DNA from: Pelagibius sp. Alg239-R121
Lineage (GTDB): Bacteria; Pseudomonadota; Alphaproteobacteria; Kiloniellales; Kiloniellaceae
Assembly (NCBI RefSeq): GCF_947331435.1
Contig: NZ_CAMZOF010000003.1
Location: forward strand, 496,001-560,000
Reading direction: 5' to 3'
Length of the DNA stretch: 64,000 nt
The number at the start of each line of letters is the position of its first letter. The stretch's first letter is position 1. A model generated the notes under the pieces. That model was not told where the DNA came from and searched no databases. It saw only the letters and a list, made by a program, of their open reading frames with translations. A program made the position numbers and the translations under genes. Below, piece by piece: positions 9,054-18,005 of this stretch.

Positions 9054-9669
9054 TACGAAAAAGAAAGCAGCAGAAGCCGAATCCGGCGACGCTCAAGTCC
9101 CGCAGTCCAAATCTGAAACCAAGAACGGCAAGGCGAAGCGCGCTTCGAAGCAGCCGGTAAATCCCTTCTGGGACTTCTCGCTTGCCGTCTATGAACGCGC
9201 CGGCACGGCCCCAGCTTGCCTCGCACTGCAGGATTCCAAGAACCTCGATGTAAATCTGTTGCTGTTCTGTTGCTGGGCAGGATCTTTGGGTCACGCATTG
9301 AAACCTGCGGAAATTGCTTCCCTGACAAAGGCCGTGAAACCTTGGCAGGCGGATGTTGTCTCCCCACTGAGGGCGTTGCGCCGGCAATTACATTCCGGAG
9401 GCGATTACGAGGGCTCGAGTGCGGCGTTGTTGGGAAAGATCAAAGACGCGGAACTGGAGGCAGAGGCGGTTCAGCAGCAAATGCTGTTCGAAGTTTTGCC
9501 GCTGGAGACTGGAGAGGCTTCTGCAAAAATCGCGGCTGAAAACCTCAAGACCTATGCCAAGCTGGTCAAAGTGGAATGCGATTCGGCGGTTACTGCCGAC
9601 TTGGCCGCTGTTCTGCGCGGAGCTTTCCCATTGCTGGCGCCTTTGGAAGCGGTCTGGACCTTAATATAG
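9046..9669 (+). CDS. TIGR02444 family protein of unknown function
   Basis: A 207-residue soluble protein. After a basic, disordered N-terminus (KKKAAEAE, KNGKAKRASKQP) comes NPFWDFSLAVYER, then CLALQDSKNLDVNLLLFCCWAG. These are the signature of the TIGR02444/DUF2390 family, whose role is unknown. The rest is helical and Ala/Glu-rich. Translation probably starts at the ATG at 9046, inside the last codons of phosphofructokinase. An in-frame TTG two codons earlier is possible. The overlap implies translational coupling. It converges on ubiX, with 12 bases between the two stops. Confidence 0.75.
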   Translation: MTSTKKKAAEAESGDAQVPQSKSETKNGKAKRASKQPVNPFWDFSLAVYERAGTAPACLALQDSKNLDVNLLLFCCWAGSLGHALKPAEIASLTKAVKPWQADVVSPLRALRRQLHSGGDYEGSSAALLGKIKDAELEAEAVQQQMLFEVLPLETGEASAKIAAENLKTYAKLVKVECDSAVTADLAAVLRGAFPLLAPLEAVWTLI

Positions 9670-9681
9670 TAGGACGGGGTG

Positions 9682-10302
9682 TTAAGCCCGCTTGCTGCGC
9701 TTGGGTGCGCGCATTACGGCTTCGCCGTCGGGCGCATCTTCACCCCAGCGTTTGATCTTGCCGCTATCGATCCCAAAAAGGTCCAGAACCCGTCCGATCG
9801 AATGCTCTACGATGTCGTCGACGCTCTGCGGGTTGGTGTAAAAGGCCGGGACGGGCGGTGCTATAACGGCCCCCATCTCCGAGAGGGCCACCAGATTTCT
9901 CAAATGCCCGGTGTGCAACGGCGTTTCACGCAGCATAAGGACCAGGCGGCGGCGTTCCTTCAGGGCGACATCGGCAGCACGGGTCAGCAGACTCGACGTA
10001 ACACCGCTGGCAATTTCAGACATTGAGCGGATCGAGCAGGGGGCGATCACCATGCCCAGGGTTTTAAATGAACCACTGGAAATGGATGCTCCGATGTCGG
10101 CGACCGGATGGCAGACGTCGGCAAGCGCCTGTACTTGCGCGACCTTTAGTTCGGTTTCATAAGCCAGTGTTATTTCGGCTGATTTGCTCATGATAAGATG
10201 AGTTTCGACAGGCAGCGATTTCAGGCATTCCAGCAGCCGGATGCCGTAGATGACGCCGCTGGCGCCGCTGATCCCGACGATAAGCCGGTCTGGATGCGTC
10301 AT
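9682..10302 (-). CDS. ubiX: Flavin prenyltransferase UbiX
   Basis: Makes prenylated FMN, the cofactor of the UbiD decarboxylase in ubiquinone synthesis. The 206-residue protein starts with LIVGISGASGVIYG, the FMN-binding loop of the family. It has APCSIRSMSEIASG and the RRRLVLMLRETPLHTGHLRN segment that binds dimethylallyl phosphate. Length and motifs fit UbiX well. The C-terminus carries an extra basic tail (MRAPKRSKRA). No ubiD is adjacent. Confidence 0.95.
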   Translation of the reverse strand: MTHPDRLIVGISGASGVIYGIRLLECLKSLPVETHLIMSKSAEITLAYETELKVAQVQALADVCHPVADIGASISSGSFKTLGMVIAPCSIRSMSEIASGVTSSLLTRAADVALKERRRLVLMLRETPLHTGHLRNLVALSEMGAVIAPPVPAFYTNPQSVDDIVEHSIGRVLDLFGIDSGKIKRWGEDAPDGEAVMRAPKRSKRA

Positions 10303-10411
10303 TTGGTCACTCGATTCTGCCTCTTTATCACGCCGAATTCGCCCTTGCGGCTTTGCATTCTCGCTCAGGGAGGTTTAGCATATCTGTAACACTTTGATTA
10401 GGAGGTCACGT

Positions 10412-10585
10412 ATGCCAGCAACCGAACGGATTGTATCTCTTCAAGGCAAGCATGCTTCTCTAGACCGGGAAATAGACGAGGAAAACCAAAGACCTCATCC
10501 CGATGACACCCGCCTCCACGAACTTAAACGCGAAAAGCTCAGGATCAAGGACCAAATCACGGAAATGATGGGTAGTCCCCACTAA
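10412..10585 (+). CDS. YdcH/DUF465 family small protein
   Basis: A 57-residue charged helical protein: RIVSLQGKHASLDREI, then ENQRPHPDDTRLHELKREKLRIKDQI. The H-x-x-LD-x-EI and LK-x-x-KL-x-IKD-x-I elements are typical of DUF465. Start choice is clear because AGGAGGT lies 7-8 bases before the ATG at 10412. An in-frame upstream codon at 10394 lacks such a site. It is oriented away from ubiX. Function is unknown in the family. Confidence 0.82.
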   Translation: MPATERIVSLQGKHASLDREIDEENQRPHPDDTRLHELKREKLRIKDQITEMMGSPH

Positions 10586-11082
10586 TTCCGAATCGCCCGA
10601 AGCTTCGGCGCCTGAAGATATGTGCAGGACAGTCACATATCGTTTGGAAACCCTGAAACTGACGGCCGCTTAAGAGCCAGAAATCAAATTGTCATGGGCG
10701 TTTGGACCTGGTTGACAGGTCGAAGGCGTAGTGCGGCTTGTCGGGCGGTAAGATATTGAAAGAATTGAAGCAACGCTGGCATTGTCGCGATGTTGCAAGC
10801 GGTCCGATTCCGGGCCGCTTTTTGTTGGTCAACTGAGGGGATTGGTCGTTGGCGATTGGACGACTCCGCGTCGTCTCCAAGCTATTGCTTCAGGCGTTGT
10901 GGGTTTGCAAGCCTGCCCGAATTGCCGCATTCTTTATCGGTCCCGTCAGCTTGATCCAAGTCATGGGTGTAAAGAAATTCAGTCGGTAAAACCTGTGGTT
11001 TCTGGTTGTTGATGCGAGCCGTCGAAGCTCGTGCCGGCCAGGGGCGCGGGCCGGCTGACAAAAAGGAATAAGGGGAGACGCC
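10586..11082. other. Non-coding interval between ydcH-like gene and prpE-like gene
   Basis: About 500 bases with no convincing coding frame. It holds a strong plus-strand terminator at 10798-10823 and, nearer 11060-11078, the AAGGGGAGA ribosome binding site of the next gene. The prpE promoter should lie between. The stretch 10600-10797 could be the 3' untranslated region of the small gene or a separate RNA. I see no definite structure in it. Confidence 0.6.
10798..10823 (+). terminator. Rho-independent terminator
   Basis: AGCGGTCCG pairs with CGGGCCGCT (one G-T pair) around the tetraloop ATTC, followed by five T residues. It lies more than 200 bases beyond the preceding small gene, so it ends either a long 3' UTR or a separate short RNA. 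Confidence 0.85.
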
Positions 11083-12978
11083 ATGGGGCGCTACAAAGAC
11101 GCACACGATAGCTCGCTTGCCGATCCTCGTGCCTTCTGGGCCGAAGCGGCCAAGGGCATTGACTGGGATCAGCCCTGGGATACGCTTTTCGATGACAGCA
11201 ACCCGCCATTTTACAGATGGTTCCAGGGTGGCCAGCTGAATACCTGTTATAACGCGCTCGACCGGCATGTTGAATCAGGGCGGGCCGATCAGTTGGCTTT
11301 GATCTACGACAGCCCGGTCACCGACAGCGTCAAGCGCTACAGCTTCCGCGAGTTACGGGATGCGACTGCGCTCTTTGCCGGCGTTTTGGCCGCGCAGGGC
11401 GTGGGCAAGGGGGATCGTGTAATCCTTTATATGCCGATGGTGCCGGAAGCTCTGATCGCGATGCTCGCCTGTGCGCGCATCGGTGCTGTGCATTCGGTTG
11501 TGTTTGGAGGCTTTGCGTCGAGTGAACTCGCAACCCGGATCGATGATTCAAAGCCGAAGGCGATGGTCTCGGCATCCTGTGGCATCGAAGTCAACCGGGT
11601 GATCGAATACAAGCCCTTGCTTGACGCCGCGCTCGATATGGCCGCCCACAAGCCTGACAGTTGTATCGTGCTTCAGCGCCCGCAGGCAACGGCGTCGATG
11701 ACCGCCGGCCGCGATGTGGATTGGCGGGAAGCGGAAGCCACTGCCCAGCCCCATGGCTGTGTTTCGGTCGCGGCGACCGACCCGCTTTACATCCTCTACA
11801 CCTCGGGAACCACGGGGCAGCCGAAGGGAATCGTTCGCGACAATGGCGGACATGCGGTTGCGCTGAACTGGAGCATGAAGAACATCTATGATGTGGAGCC
11901 GGGTGAAGTCTATTGGGCTGCTTCCGACGTGGGCTGGGTCGTCGGCCATTCCTACATTGTCTATGCGCCTCTTCTGGCCGGCTGCACGACCCTGCTCTAT
12001 GAAGGCAAGCCTGTCGGCACACCGGATGCCGGCGCGTTCTGGCGGGTGATCTCAGAACATCAGGTTTCGGCCATGTTCACGGCTCCCACGGCTTTTCGTG
12101 CGATCCGTCAACAGGATCCGGAAGGCGAGTACATTGGAAAATACGATCTCTCGAAATTTCGCACCCTGTATCTGGCGGGTGAACGCTGTGACCCGGATAC
12201 ACTGAGCTGGGCACAGCAAAAACTCAAAGTTCCGGTGATCGATCATTGGTGGCAGACCGAAACCGGCTGGGCCATTGCCGCCAACTGCATGGGGATCGAA
12301 GAATTGCCGGTTAAGGCCGGTTCGCCGACCTGCGCGGTGCCCGGGTGGGATGTCAGCGTCTTGAATAGTGAAGGTAATCCCGTCGAGCCGGGAACCATCG
12401 GGTCGATCGTCTGTAAGCTGCCCCTGCCTCCGGGCACTCTGCTGACGATCTGGAATGCCGATCACCGCTATCAGGAATCCTATCTGCAGGAGTTCCCCGG
12501 TTACTACGAAACCGGCGATGCGGGGATGATCGATGAAGACGGTTATATCCACGTCATGGCGCGGACAGACGATATCATCAACGTGGCCGGTCATCGCCTG
12601 TCGACCGGAGCGATGGAAGAGGTTCTTGCCGCACACCCCGACGTTGCGGAATGTGCGGTGATCGGCGTTGCGGACTCCCTGAAGGGACAGCTTCCGGTGG
12701 GCTTCATGGTTCTTAAGGCCGGCGTTGATCGTGCTAACGACGAGATCGCAAAGGACGTCGTCTCCATGGTGCGCGACCGGATTGGTCCGGTGGCCGCATT
12801 CAAATTGGCAACGGTCGTGCAACGCTTGCCGAAGACCCGCTCGGGCAAGATACTGCGCGCCACCATGCGAAAGATCGCCGACGGGGAAAGCTTCAAGACT
12901 CCCGCGACCATCGACGATCCTGCAATTATCGACGAAATCACCGAATCGCTCAGCGGACTCGGTTATCCAAAGGGTTAG
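11083..12978 (+). CDS. prpE: Propionyl-CoA synthetase (PrpE-type acyl-CoA synthetase)
   Basis: Activates propionate (or a similar short acid) to its CoA ester through an acyl-adenylate. The 631-residue protein has the AMP-binding loop YTSGTTGQPKG, the DVGWVVGHSYIVY block typical of PrpE/Acs enzymes, HWWQTETGW, the hinge region YETGDAG, and the catalytic lysine in PKTRSGKILRA near the C-terminus. The N-terminus (FWAEAAKGIDWDQPWDTLFD) is the family's cap domain and fits PrpE better than Acs. AAGGGGAGA precedes the ATG. An SDR gene follows after only 4 bases, so they form an operon. Substrate preference between propionate and related acids is inferred. Confidence 0.88.
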   Translation: MGRYKDAHDSSLADPRAFWAEAAKGIDWDQPWDTLFDDSNPPFYRWFQGGQLNTCYNALDRHVESGRADQLALIYDSPVTDSVKRYSFRELRDATALFAGVLAAQGVGKGDRVILYMPMVPEALIAMLACARIGAVHSVVFGGFASSELATRIDDSKPKAMVSASCGIEVNRVIEYKPLLDAALDMAAHKPDSCIVLQRPQATASMTAGRDVDWREAEATAQPHGCVSVAATDPLYILYTSGTTGQPKGIVRDNGGHAVALNWSMKNIYDVEPGEVYWAASDVGWVVGHSYIVYAPLLAGCTTLLYEGKPVGTPDAGAFWRVISEHQVSAMFTAPTAFRAIRQQDPEGEYIGKYDLSKFRTLYLAGERCDPDTLSWAQQKLKVPVIDHWWQTETGWAIAANCMGIEELPVKAGSPTCAVPGWDVSVLNSEGNPVEPGTIGSIVCKLPLPPGTLLTIWNADHRYQESYLQEFPGYYETGDAGMIDEDGYIHVMARTDDIINVAGHRLSTGAMEEVLAAHPDVAECAVIGVADSLKGQLPVGFMVLKAGVDRANDEIAKDVVSMVRDRIGPVAAFKLATVVQRLPKTRSGKILRATMRKIADGESFKTPATIDDPAIIDEITESLSGLGYPKG

Positions 12979-12982
12979 AGTA

Positions 12983-13759
12983 ATGCGTTTAAAGGACAAG
13001 GTGGCGATCGTAACCGGTGCCGCAGGGGGGATCGGCTTGGCCTGTGCCCAGCGTCTTGCGTCGGAAGGCGCTAAGGTCGTGCTTTCCGATGTCGCGGTCG
13101 AACAAGGAGAGCGCGCGGCCGAGTCCATTCAGGAAACCGGGGCGGATGCACTTTTCATTGCCTGTGACGTCGGAGACAAGGGGCAGGTCGATGCGTTGAT
13201 CGCCGGCACTGTCGCTGCCTTCGGCAGGCTCGACTGTGTTGTCGCCAACGCCGGGATCGTTCATGCCTGTGACTTCCTGGATCTGGAAGAGGCAGACTTC
13301 GACCGGGTCCTGCGGGTGAATTTGAAGGGCGTCTTCCTGACCGGGCAGGCCGCGGCGCGTCAGATGGTCGCGCAGGGTGGCGGCGGCACCATCATCAATA
13401 TGTCGTCGGTCAATGCGGTGATGGCGATCCCGAGCATCACGCCCTATGTGGTCGCCAAGGGCGGCGTAAACCAATTGACCAAGACCATGTCGATTTCGCT
13501 CGCCGACAAGGGGATCCGCGTCAATGGTATCGGTCCCGGTTCGATCATGACCGACGTGCTGAAGAAGGTCGCCAACGACAAATCTGCCATGGACAAAATC
13601 ATGATGCGCACGCCTCTGGGCCGGGTCGGAGAGCCGGATGAAATTGCCAAAGTAGCGGTCTTTCTGGCCAGCGACGATTCCAGCTATATCACAGGGCAGA
13701 CCATCTATCCTGACGGCGGCCGCATGGCTTTAAACTACACCATGCCCGTGCCGGAATAG
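12983..13759 (+). CDS. SDR-family oxidoreductase
   Basis: NAD(P)-dependent short-chain dehydrogenase of 258 residues. It has the cofactor loop TGAAGGIG at 11-18, NAG at 89-91, active-site Ser141/142 and the YVVAK catalytic motif (Tyr155, Lys159). The C-terminus has SYITGQTIYPDGG, common in classical SDRs. The ATG at 12983 begins MRLKDKVAIVTG. The same frame is open much further upstream, but that part overlaps prpE. It is coupled to prpE, which suggests a role in hydroxyacyl or short-acid metabolism. The substrate cannot be read from the sequence. Confidence 0.88.
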   Translation: MRLKDKVAIVTGAAGGIGLACAQRLASEGAKVVLSDVAVEQGERAAESIQETGADALFIACDVGDKGQVDALIAGTVAAFGRLDCVVANAGIVHACDFLDLEEADFDRVLRVNLKGVFLTGQAAARQMVAQGGGGTIINMSSVNAVMAIPSITPYVVAKGGVNQLTKTMSISLADKGIRVNGIGPGSIMTDVLKKVANDKSAMDKIMMRTPLGRVGEPDEIAKVAVFLASDDSSYITGQTIYPDGGRMALNYTMPVPE

Positions 13760-13761
13760 AT

Positions 13762-14493
13762 CTAGATGGCGGCCTCTCCATCCAGAATTTCACGCTGGAT
13801 GGAGAGAAAGAGTTCCAGTGCATCCAGATTTACGTAATCGATACCGAACTCGATCATCTTGCGGAAATCGGCGGGATCCTTACCCTCGTAGTAGACCATG
13901 ATCTCCATGCCGAGATCATGGGTGCGATCAACGAGGTCCTGCGACAGCGCGCTGATCTGGGTCTCATAGATCGAGGCATAATGGTCGTTCTGCGCCACTG
14001 CGGGATCGTCCGTAACGGACCAATTTACCATCTTACGCATTTCAGGTGCGGCTCTGTGCATGCCGTCGCGCATTTTGGAGTCGAAGGAAAAGGTAAAGCT
14101 CTGTGCCATGGTGCCGGTGCGTTTCAGCACCTCTACCACGGCCTCGCAGTCGGCATGTTTGATCTCGACGTAAAAGCCCGCACGGTGTCTGAAGGCACTG
14201 AGAAAATGGTCCAGGCGCGGCACTTCTTCGCCGGCAAATTCCAGATCGAAGCTGATGCCGGCATCGAGCGCGTCGACTTCCAAAGCGGTCAACTCGGCGA
14301 TGGGGCCGAAGGCATCGGTGGTCCGGTCTATCAGCTTGTCGTGCATCACGTAGAGCACGCCGTCTGCGCTTTGGCGGACATCGAACTCGATGATATCGCC
14401 GCCGAGCGCAAGCGCGGCCTGCGCGGCGGCAAAGGTATTTTCTGGTGCGACTTTACTAGCGCCGCGATGGCAGACGGTTTTAACCGGTTTCAT
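13762..14493 (-). CDS. Glycerophosphodiester phosphodiesterase
   Basis: Hydrolyses glycerophosphodiesters to glycerol 3-phosphate and an alcohol. The 243-residue product has the complete GDPD active-site pattern: CHRGASKVAPENT at 8-20, the IEFDV metal ligands near 36, and VMHDKLIDRTTD with the second catalytic His near 50. Later come YVEIK and a final DYVNLDALE strand. No signal peptide is visible, so it is a cytosolic form like UgpQ. It is convergent with the SDR gene, 2 bases apart. No glycerol 3-phosphate transporter is adjacent. Confidence 0.93.
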   Translation of the reverse strand: MKPVKTVCHRGASKVAPENTFAAAQAALALGGDIIEFDVRQSADGVLYVMHDKLIDRTTDAFGPIAELTALEVDALDAGISFDLEFAGEEVPRLDHFLSAFRHRAGFYVEIKHADCEAVVEVLKRTGTMAQSFTFSFDSKMRDGMHRAAPEMRKMVNWSVTDDPAVAQNDHYASIYETQISALSQDLVDRTHDLGMEIMVYYEGKDPADFRKMIEFGIDYVNLDALELFLSIQREILDGEAAI

Positions 14494-14671
14494 AGATCAG
14501 GCCGCGACCTGTTTCAGCATGGAATTGCGGATCAAGCCATACGAGATGTTTGCAGGTCCAACAATGTCTATGTGCTTCGAAGTGCATCTTTCTTTGGATT
14601 CAATATTGCATGAATCCGGCATGCTCGGCATTTGTCTTGTCGCACAGATCGGGCGCGTTTGGCCGAGTGGA

Positions 14672-15409
14672 TCAGAGGACCAAAGAGCGGGTTGCCGTAT
14701 CCTTATTGTCCAAGAGACAATTATCTATACTTTGTTCTAGCGAGCGTCTGCAATCCGGGCAATAGGTACTATGTTTAGCGCCAAGAGCATTGTATTGGTC
14801 AGTTACTGAATTTGCTTTCCTCAATAGGTCGTCTTCATCTCTCGGCTCATAATTTAACACTTCATACATGAACGCCGTTTGCGCTTCCTCAAGTTTTGAA
14901 TCAAATGACTCCCGCATTTCAGCTTCAAGGGCGTCGAATTTCGGTACCCCATCCGCCATCGTCCGAAATTTACCTGCTAGATTGCGAGTCATATCGCCGG
15001 GAAAACCAGTGACTTTGACTTCTATGCGTCCGTCTGACTGGCTAAAGAGCTCGGTTGCCAACAACTCGTTGAACGGGTTGCTTGATAATGCAGATTTGCA
15101 GGCAAGCAACTTGATGTTATCGATCGATTTCTTAATACCGTGATCAATTAGATAGCCTGCCAATTTGTCGGCTTTATATAGCCCGACCGTGCGTCCATCC
15201 CCATGTCCGGCGATGTACAGTGTTTCGCCATCGGACATATTGGCGAGGTCGGTTTTTTGTCTGCCCTTATCCCATCCGATCCAGCAGATACGTTGTCGAG
15301 GGGAGGGCCAGTGCTTTTTCCGGTAGGCGACTGTCTGATGACGCGTCCATAGAACGTGTACATTCATGTATGTTGCGTAGTCGATGCCATTTTCAACGAT
15401 GAGAATCAC
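14672..15409 (-). CDS. Orphan protein with clan CD (caspase/C80-like) cysteine-peptidase features
   Basis: A 245-residue protein not recognised as a named family. After the start come VLWTRHQTV and ICWIGWDKG. The core is LYIAGHGDG (His69), then a 35-residue interval to IKLLACKSA (Cys104). A hydrophobic strand ending in GHG and another ending in xCxS is the arrangement of the His-Cys dyad in clan CD peptidases such as caspases and the C80 toxin protease domain. The C-terminal third is charged and helical, with CPDC near 217. The GTG at 15409 has GGAGG 7 bases upstream, so I chose it over longer forms. Base composition is AT-richer than its neighbours, and it stands alone. Function is inferred only. 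Confidence 0.55.
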   Translation of the reverse strand: MILIVENGIDYATYMNVHVLWTRHQTVAYRKKHWPSPRQRICWIGWDKGRQKTDLANMSDGETLYIAGHGDGRTVGLYKADKLAGYLIDHGIKKSIDNIKLLACKSALSSNPFNELLATELFSQSDGRIEVKVTGFPGDMTRNLAGKFRTMADGVPKFDALEAEMRESFDSKLEEAQTAFMYEVLNYEPRDEDDLLRKANSVTDQYNALGAKHSTYCPDCRRSLEQSIDNCLLDNKDTATRSLVL

Positions 15410-15550
15410 GATCCATCCTCCCGATTCCTGTGAGAATTGACAAACCGGTGTAATTTTACGTGGGTGTGCACGCGAAACGAGATGATAGCGTGTTCTTGCA
15501 ATGCAGAATAGTTTGTTCACGTGAAAGGGTTTCGGGAAACGATTTGCCAT

Positions 15551-15588
15551 AAAAAAACACTCCAGTCAGAAAACCGACCGGAGTGTTT
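15551..15588 (-). terminator. Strong terminator after DUF1013 gene
   Basis: On the minus strand a hairpin with arms AACACTCC and GGAGTGTT, extended by partly paired GGTCGG/CTGACT, leads into a run of seven T. It cleanly separates the DUF1013 gene from the orphan peptidase-like gene downstream. Confidence 0.9.
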
Positions 15589-15634
15589 GTTGAAAGCTGA
15601 CATTCTGATTGTAGCTACAGCGCTTTGTTAAGCC

Positions 15635-16243
15635 TCAGTCGTTGCTGAGTCCGAAACCGGCCAGCGGGGAAGGGGCCTCTTCCTCGAACTGGGGTTCCGG
15701 AATGGCGATGCCGGCACGTTCGGCGGCTTTTCGGGCTTTTTCCACTGCCGAGTTCAGATCGATCTGGCCGCAGAGGCCGAGCAACACGGGATCGCGGGGG
15801 CGGATATTGGCCATGTTCCAGTGCGAGCGGTCACGGATCGACTGAATGGTGGTCTTGGTGGTCCCGATTAGTTTGGAAATCTGGGAATCCTTGAGTTCCG
15901 GGTGATGGCGCAGCACCCAGGCAATCCCGTCGGGTTTGTCGTGGCGCTTGGCGACCGGAGTGTAGCGCGGACCTTTTGTGCGTTTCGAAGGTTGCGGCAG
16001 GTCGAGCTTCAAGAGTTTCAGCCGGGCTGAGGGATCGGCCTGACAGCGGTCGATTTCGGCCTGGGTGAGCTGGCTGTTGGCGATCGGATCGATGCCCTGG
16101 ATGCCAACCGCAACCTCATCGTCGGCAATACCCTGTACTTCAAGCGGGTGCAAACCGCAGAATTCTGCGATTTGATCGAAACCCAGGGAAGTGTTCTCGA
16201 CCAACCAGACGGCGGTCGCTTTCGGCATAAGTGGTTGAGACAT
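15635..16243 (-). CDS. DUF1013 family protein
   Basis: A 202-residue alphaproteobacterial protein. It begins MSQPLMPKATAVWLVENTSLGFDQIAEFCGLH. The middle part KRHDKPDGIAWVLRHHPELKD is followed by SQISKLIGTTKTTIQSIRDRSHWN. The last segment reads like a helix-turn-helix (SQISKLIGTTKTTIQSI), so DNA or RNA-polymerase binding is plausible. The ATG at 16243 has GAGGAG about 7 bases upstream. The frame is open for 60 further codons but that part is unlike the family. A strong terminator follows the gene. Confidence 0.88.
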   Translation of the reverse strand: MSQPLMPKATAVWLVENTSLGFDQIAEFCGLHPLEVQGIADDEVAVGIQGIDPIANSQLTQAEIDRCQADPSARLKLLKLDLPQPSKRTKGPRYTPVAKRHDKPDGIAWVLRHHPELKDSQISKLIGTTKTTIQSIRDRSHWNMANIRPRDPVLLGLCGQIDLNSAVEKARKAAERAGIAIPEPQFEEEAPSPLAGFGLSND

Positions 16244-16516
16244 CTTTGCTCCTCGTCTGCCCGGGTCCCGGTCCTCGTGGACTGTCGACAGGGGCTGCGC
16301 TTGTTTCAGTCGTCCGCCATCGCGCCACAAACGCGGCTGCGTGCGGATCGGAAGCTGTGGGATACCCTGATTATAAGCCGCCGCCAAGCGGGAAAAAGAC
16401 TTTATGGCGCAGGCATCACACAAATTTTTGACGAAGAGGGTGTTTCCAGAGCAATCCTCGGGCCTGGAGTGCAGATTGAGCAGTCTTTGCGCCCATCTCT
16501 CATCCTCAGCCTGAAA

Positions 16517-17518
16517 TCAGACCGTCAGCACGATTTTCCCGATATGAGTGCTGGACTCCATCAGACTGTGGGCCTGGCTGGCGTCCCTAAGGGCAAAGGT
16601 CTTGTGGATAACCGGTGCGATTTTGCCCGCTTCGATCAAGGGCCAAACGGTCTTTTGGAGGTTGCCGGCGATCTCGGCTTTGAAAGCGACCGGCCGGGGA
16701 CGGAGTGTGGATCCCGAGATCGTGATGCGCTTGAGCATAACAGGTGCGAGATTAACCTCAGCCTTGGAGCCGCCAAGAAAGGCGATGTAGCAGAGACGGC
16801 CGTCAGGCGCCAAAGCAGAGATATTCCGCTGTACGTAGCTGCCTCCGACCATATCGAGCACGACGTTGACGCCCTTACCACCGGTCAGGTCCTTGGCGAT
16901 CTGAACAAAATCTTCATCCCGATAGTTGATGGCCCGCTCAGCACCCAATTCTACGCAGGCCTGACACTTTTCGGCCGATCCCGCGGTCGTAAGGACCCGT
17001 GCACCGAGCGCGGACGCCAACTGAATTGCCGTTGTGCCGATCCCGGAGGAACCGCCATGAACCAGAAGGCTTTCACCAGGTTGCAGGCCACCCCGGTCGA
17101 AGACATTGGTCCAGACCGTAAAAAAGGTTTCCGGCAGCGCCGCAGCCTGAACGACGCTCAATCCCTTGGGGATGGGCAGGCACTGCGGTGCGGGCGCAAC
17201 GCAGTATTCTGCGTAGCCGCCGCCCGCGACCAGCGCAGTTATCTCATCTCCCACCTCGAGTCCGTCTACGTCTGCACCGAGGGTGGCGATCCGGCCAGCA
17301 ACCTCCAGACCTGGAATGTCGGAAGCACCCGGTGGTGGCGGATAGCCGCCCGTGCGTTGAAGAAGATCAGGACGATTGATGCCGGCGGCTGCGACTTCAA
17401 TCAACACTTCGCCTGGGCCGGGCGAGGGGACCGGGCGTTCGCAGGGCACGAGGACCTCAGGGCCGCCGGGTTCGCTGATTTCAATTGCCGTCATGGTGGA
17501 AGGAAGAGAGCCGGTCAT
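16517..17518 (-). CDS. NAD(P)H quinone oxidoreductase (zinc-type MDR family, PIG3-like)
   Basis: Reduces quinones or activated alkenes with NADPH. The 333-residue protein has the MDR fold: the N-terminal GroES-like part with AAAGINRPDLLQRTGGYPPPPGASDI near 44-69, then the Rossmann loop LLVHGGSSGIGTTAIQLA near 150-167. It ends with RPVAFKAEI and SSTHIGKIVLTV. The NRPDLLQRxGxYPPPPGASD block is diagnostic of the PIG3/QOR group. The catalytic-zinc cysteine of alcohol dehydrogenases is absent. GAGGA lies 6 bases before the ATG at 17518. A second ATG eight codons in is an alternative. Confidence 0.9.
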   Translation of the reverse strand: MTGSLPSTMTAIEISEPGGPEVLVPCERPVPSPGPGEVLIEVAAAGINRPDLLQRTGGYPPPPGASDIPGLEVAGRIATLGADVDGLEVGDEITALVAGGGYAEYCVAPAPQCLPIPKGLSVVQAAALPETFFTVWTNVFDRGGLQPGESLLVHGGSSGIGTTAIQLASALGARVLTTAGSAEKCQACVELGAERAINYRDEDFVQIAKDLTGGKGVNVVLDMVGGSYVQRNISALAPDGRLCYIAFLGGSKAEVNLAPVMLKRITISGSTLRPRPVAFKAEIAGNLQKTVWPLIEAGKIAPVIHKTFALRDASQAHSLMESSTHIGKIVLTV

Positions 17519-17694
17519 TTAAGTCCTCGTTGTGCTGCAGGGCCTAGGACGGTGTTCCTAGAAAATTCTGAGAGAGCGCCAGTCTATGAAGAATTGCTGC
17601 TGAAAATTTCATACGAAGGTGACAGACGCTAGACTGCGTGGCTATTTAGTCGCAGCCTGTGGTGTAAGGCAAGAGATCACCGGGAGATGACTAT

Positions 17695-17877
17695 ATGGAA
17701 CTGGAAGACCTGGAACCAAGGAAGAAAAAGCCCAAACTCAAGGACCTCACATTGATGGGGTTGGAGGAACTCGCTGAATATCGCGAATCGCTGGAAGCGG
17801 AAATCGCACGGGTGGACGCTGAAGTTGCCGGAAAGAAGAGCCATCGCTCTGCAATCGATTCGCTTTTTAAGAGTTAG
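17695..17877 (+). CDS. DUF1192 family small protein
   Basis: A 60-residue protein starting MELEDLEPRKKKPKLKDLTLMGLEELAEY, then RESLEAEIARVDAEVAGKKSHRSAIDSLFKS. The pattern of an acidic start, a basic KKKPK patch, an L-x-x-M-x-x-EEL helix and AEI-x-R-x-x-AEI-x-x-K is that of DUF1192, an alphaproteobacterial family of unknown role. A terminator-free gap of about 130 bases separates it from the AEC carrier gene. Confidence 0.85.
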   Translation: MELEDLEPRKKKPKLKDLTLMGLEELAEYRESLEAEIARVDAEVAGKKSHRSAIDSLFKS

Positions 17878-18005
17878 GCCTGACGCCACCAATTGGGTTC
17901 GGTTTTTTTGAGCTCCGGTTTTCTCCAAGTTTATCCTGCTGTGCATGCATTGCGCAGCAGCACTCCTCAGTTCGTTGATCCCCTACAGGAACAGATACAG
18001 AATTA

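Noticed and set aside
12052-13128. Long minus-strand frame across prpE and the SDR gene
   Set aside because: It is antisense to two clearly coding genes with complete motifs and has no recognisable protein features of its own.
14645-14700. tRNA-like segment containing GGCCGAGTGG
   Set aside because: It resembles the D-arm of tRNA-Ser/Leu, but no matching acceptor stem, anticodon arm or T-arm follows.
16148-17632. Plus-strand frame of 494 codons opposite DUF1013 and the quinone oxidoreductase
   Set aside because: It is a shadow of two well-supported minus-strand genes. The translated product has no domain pattern.
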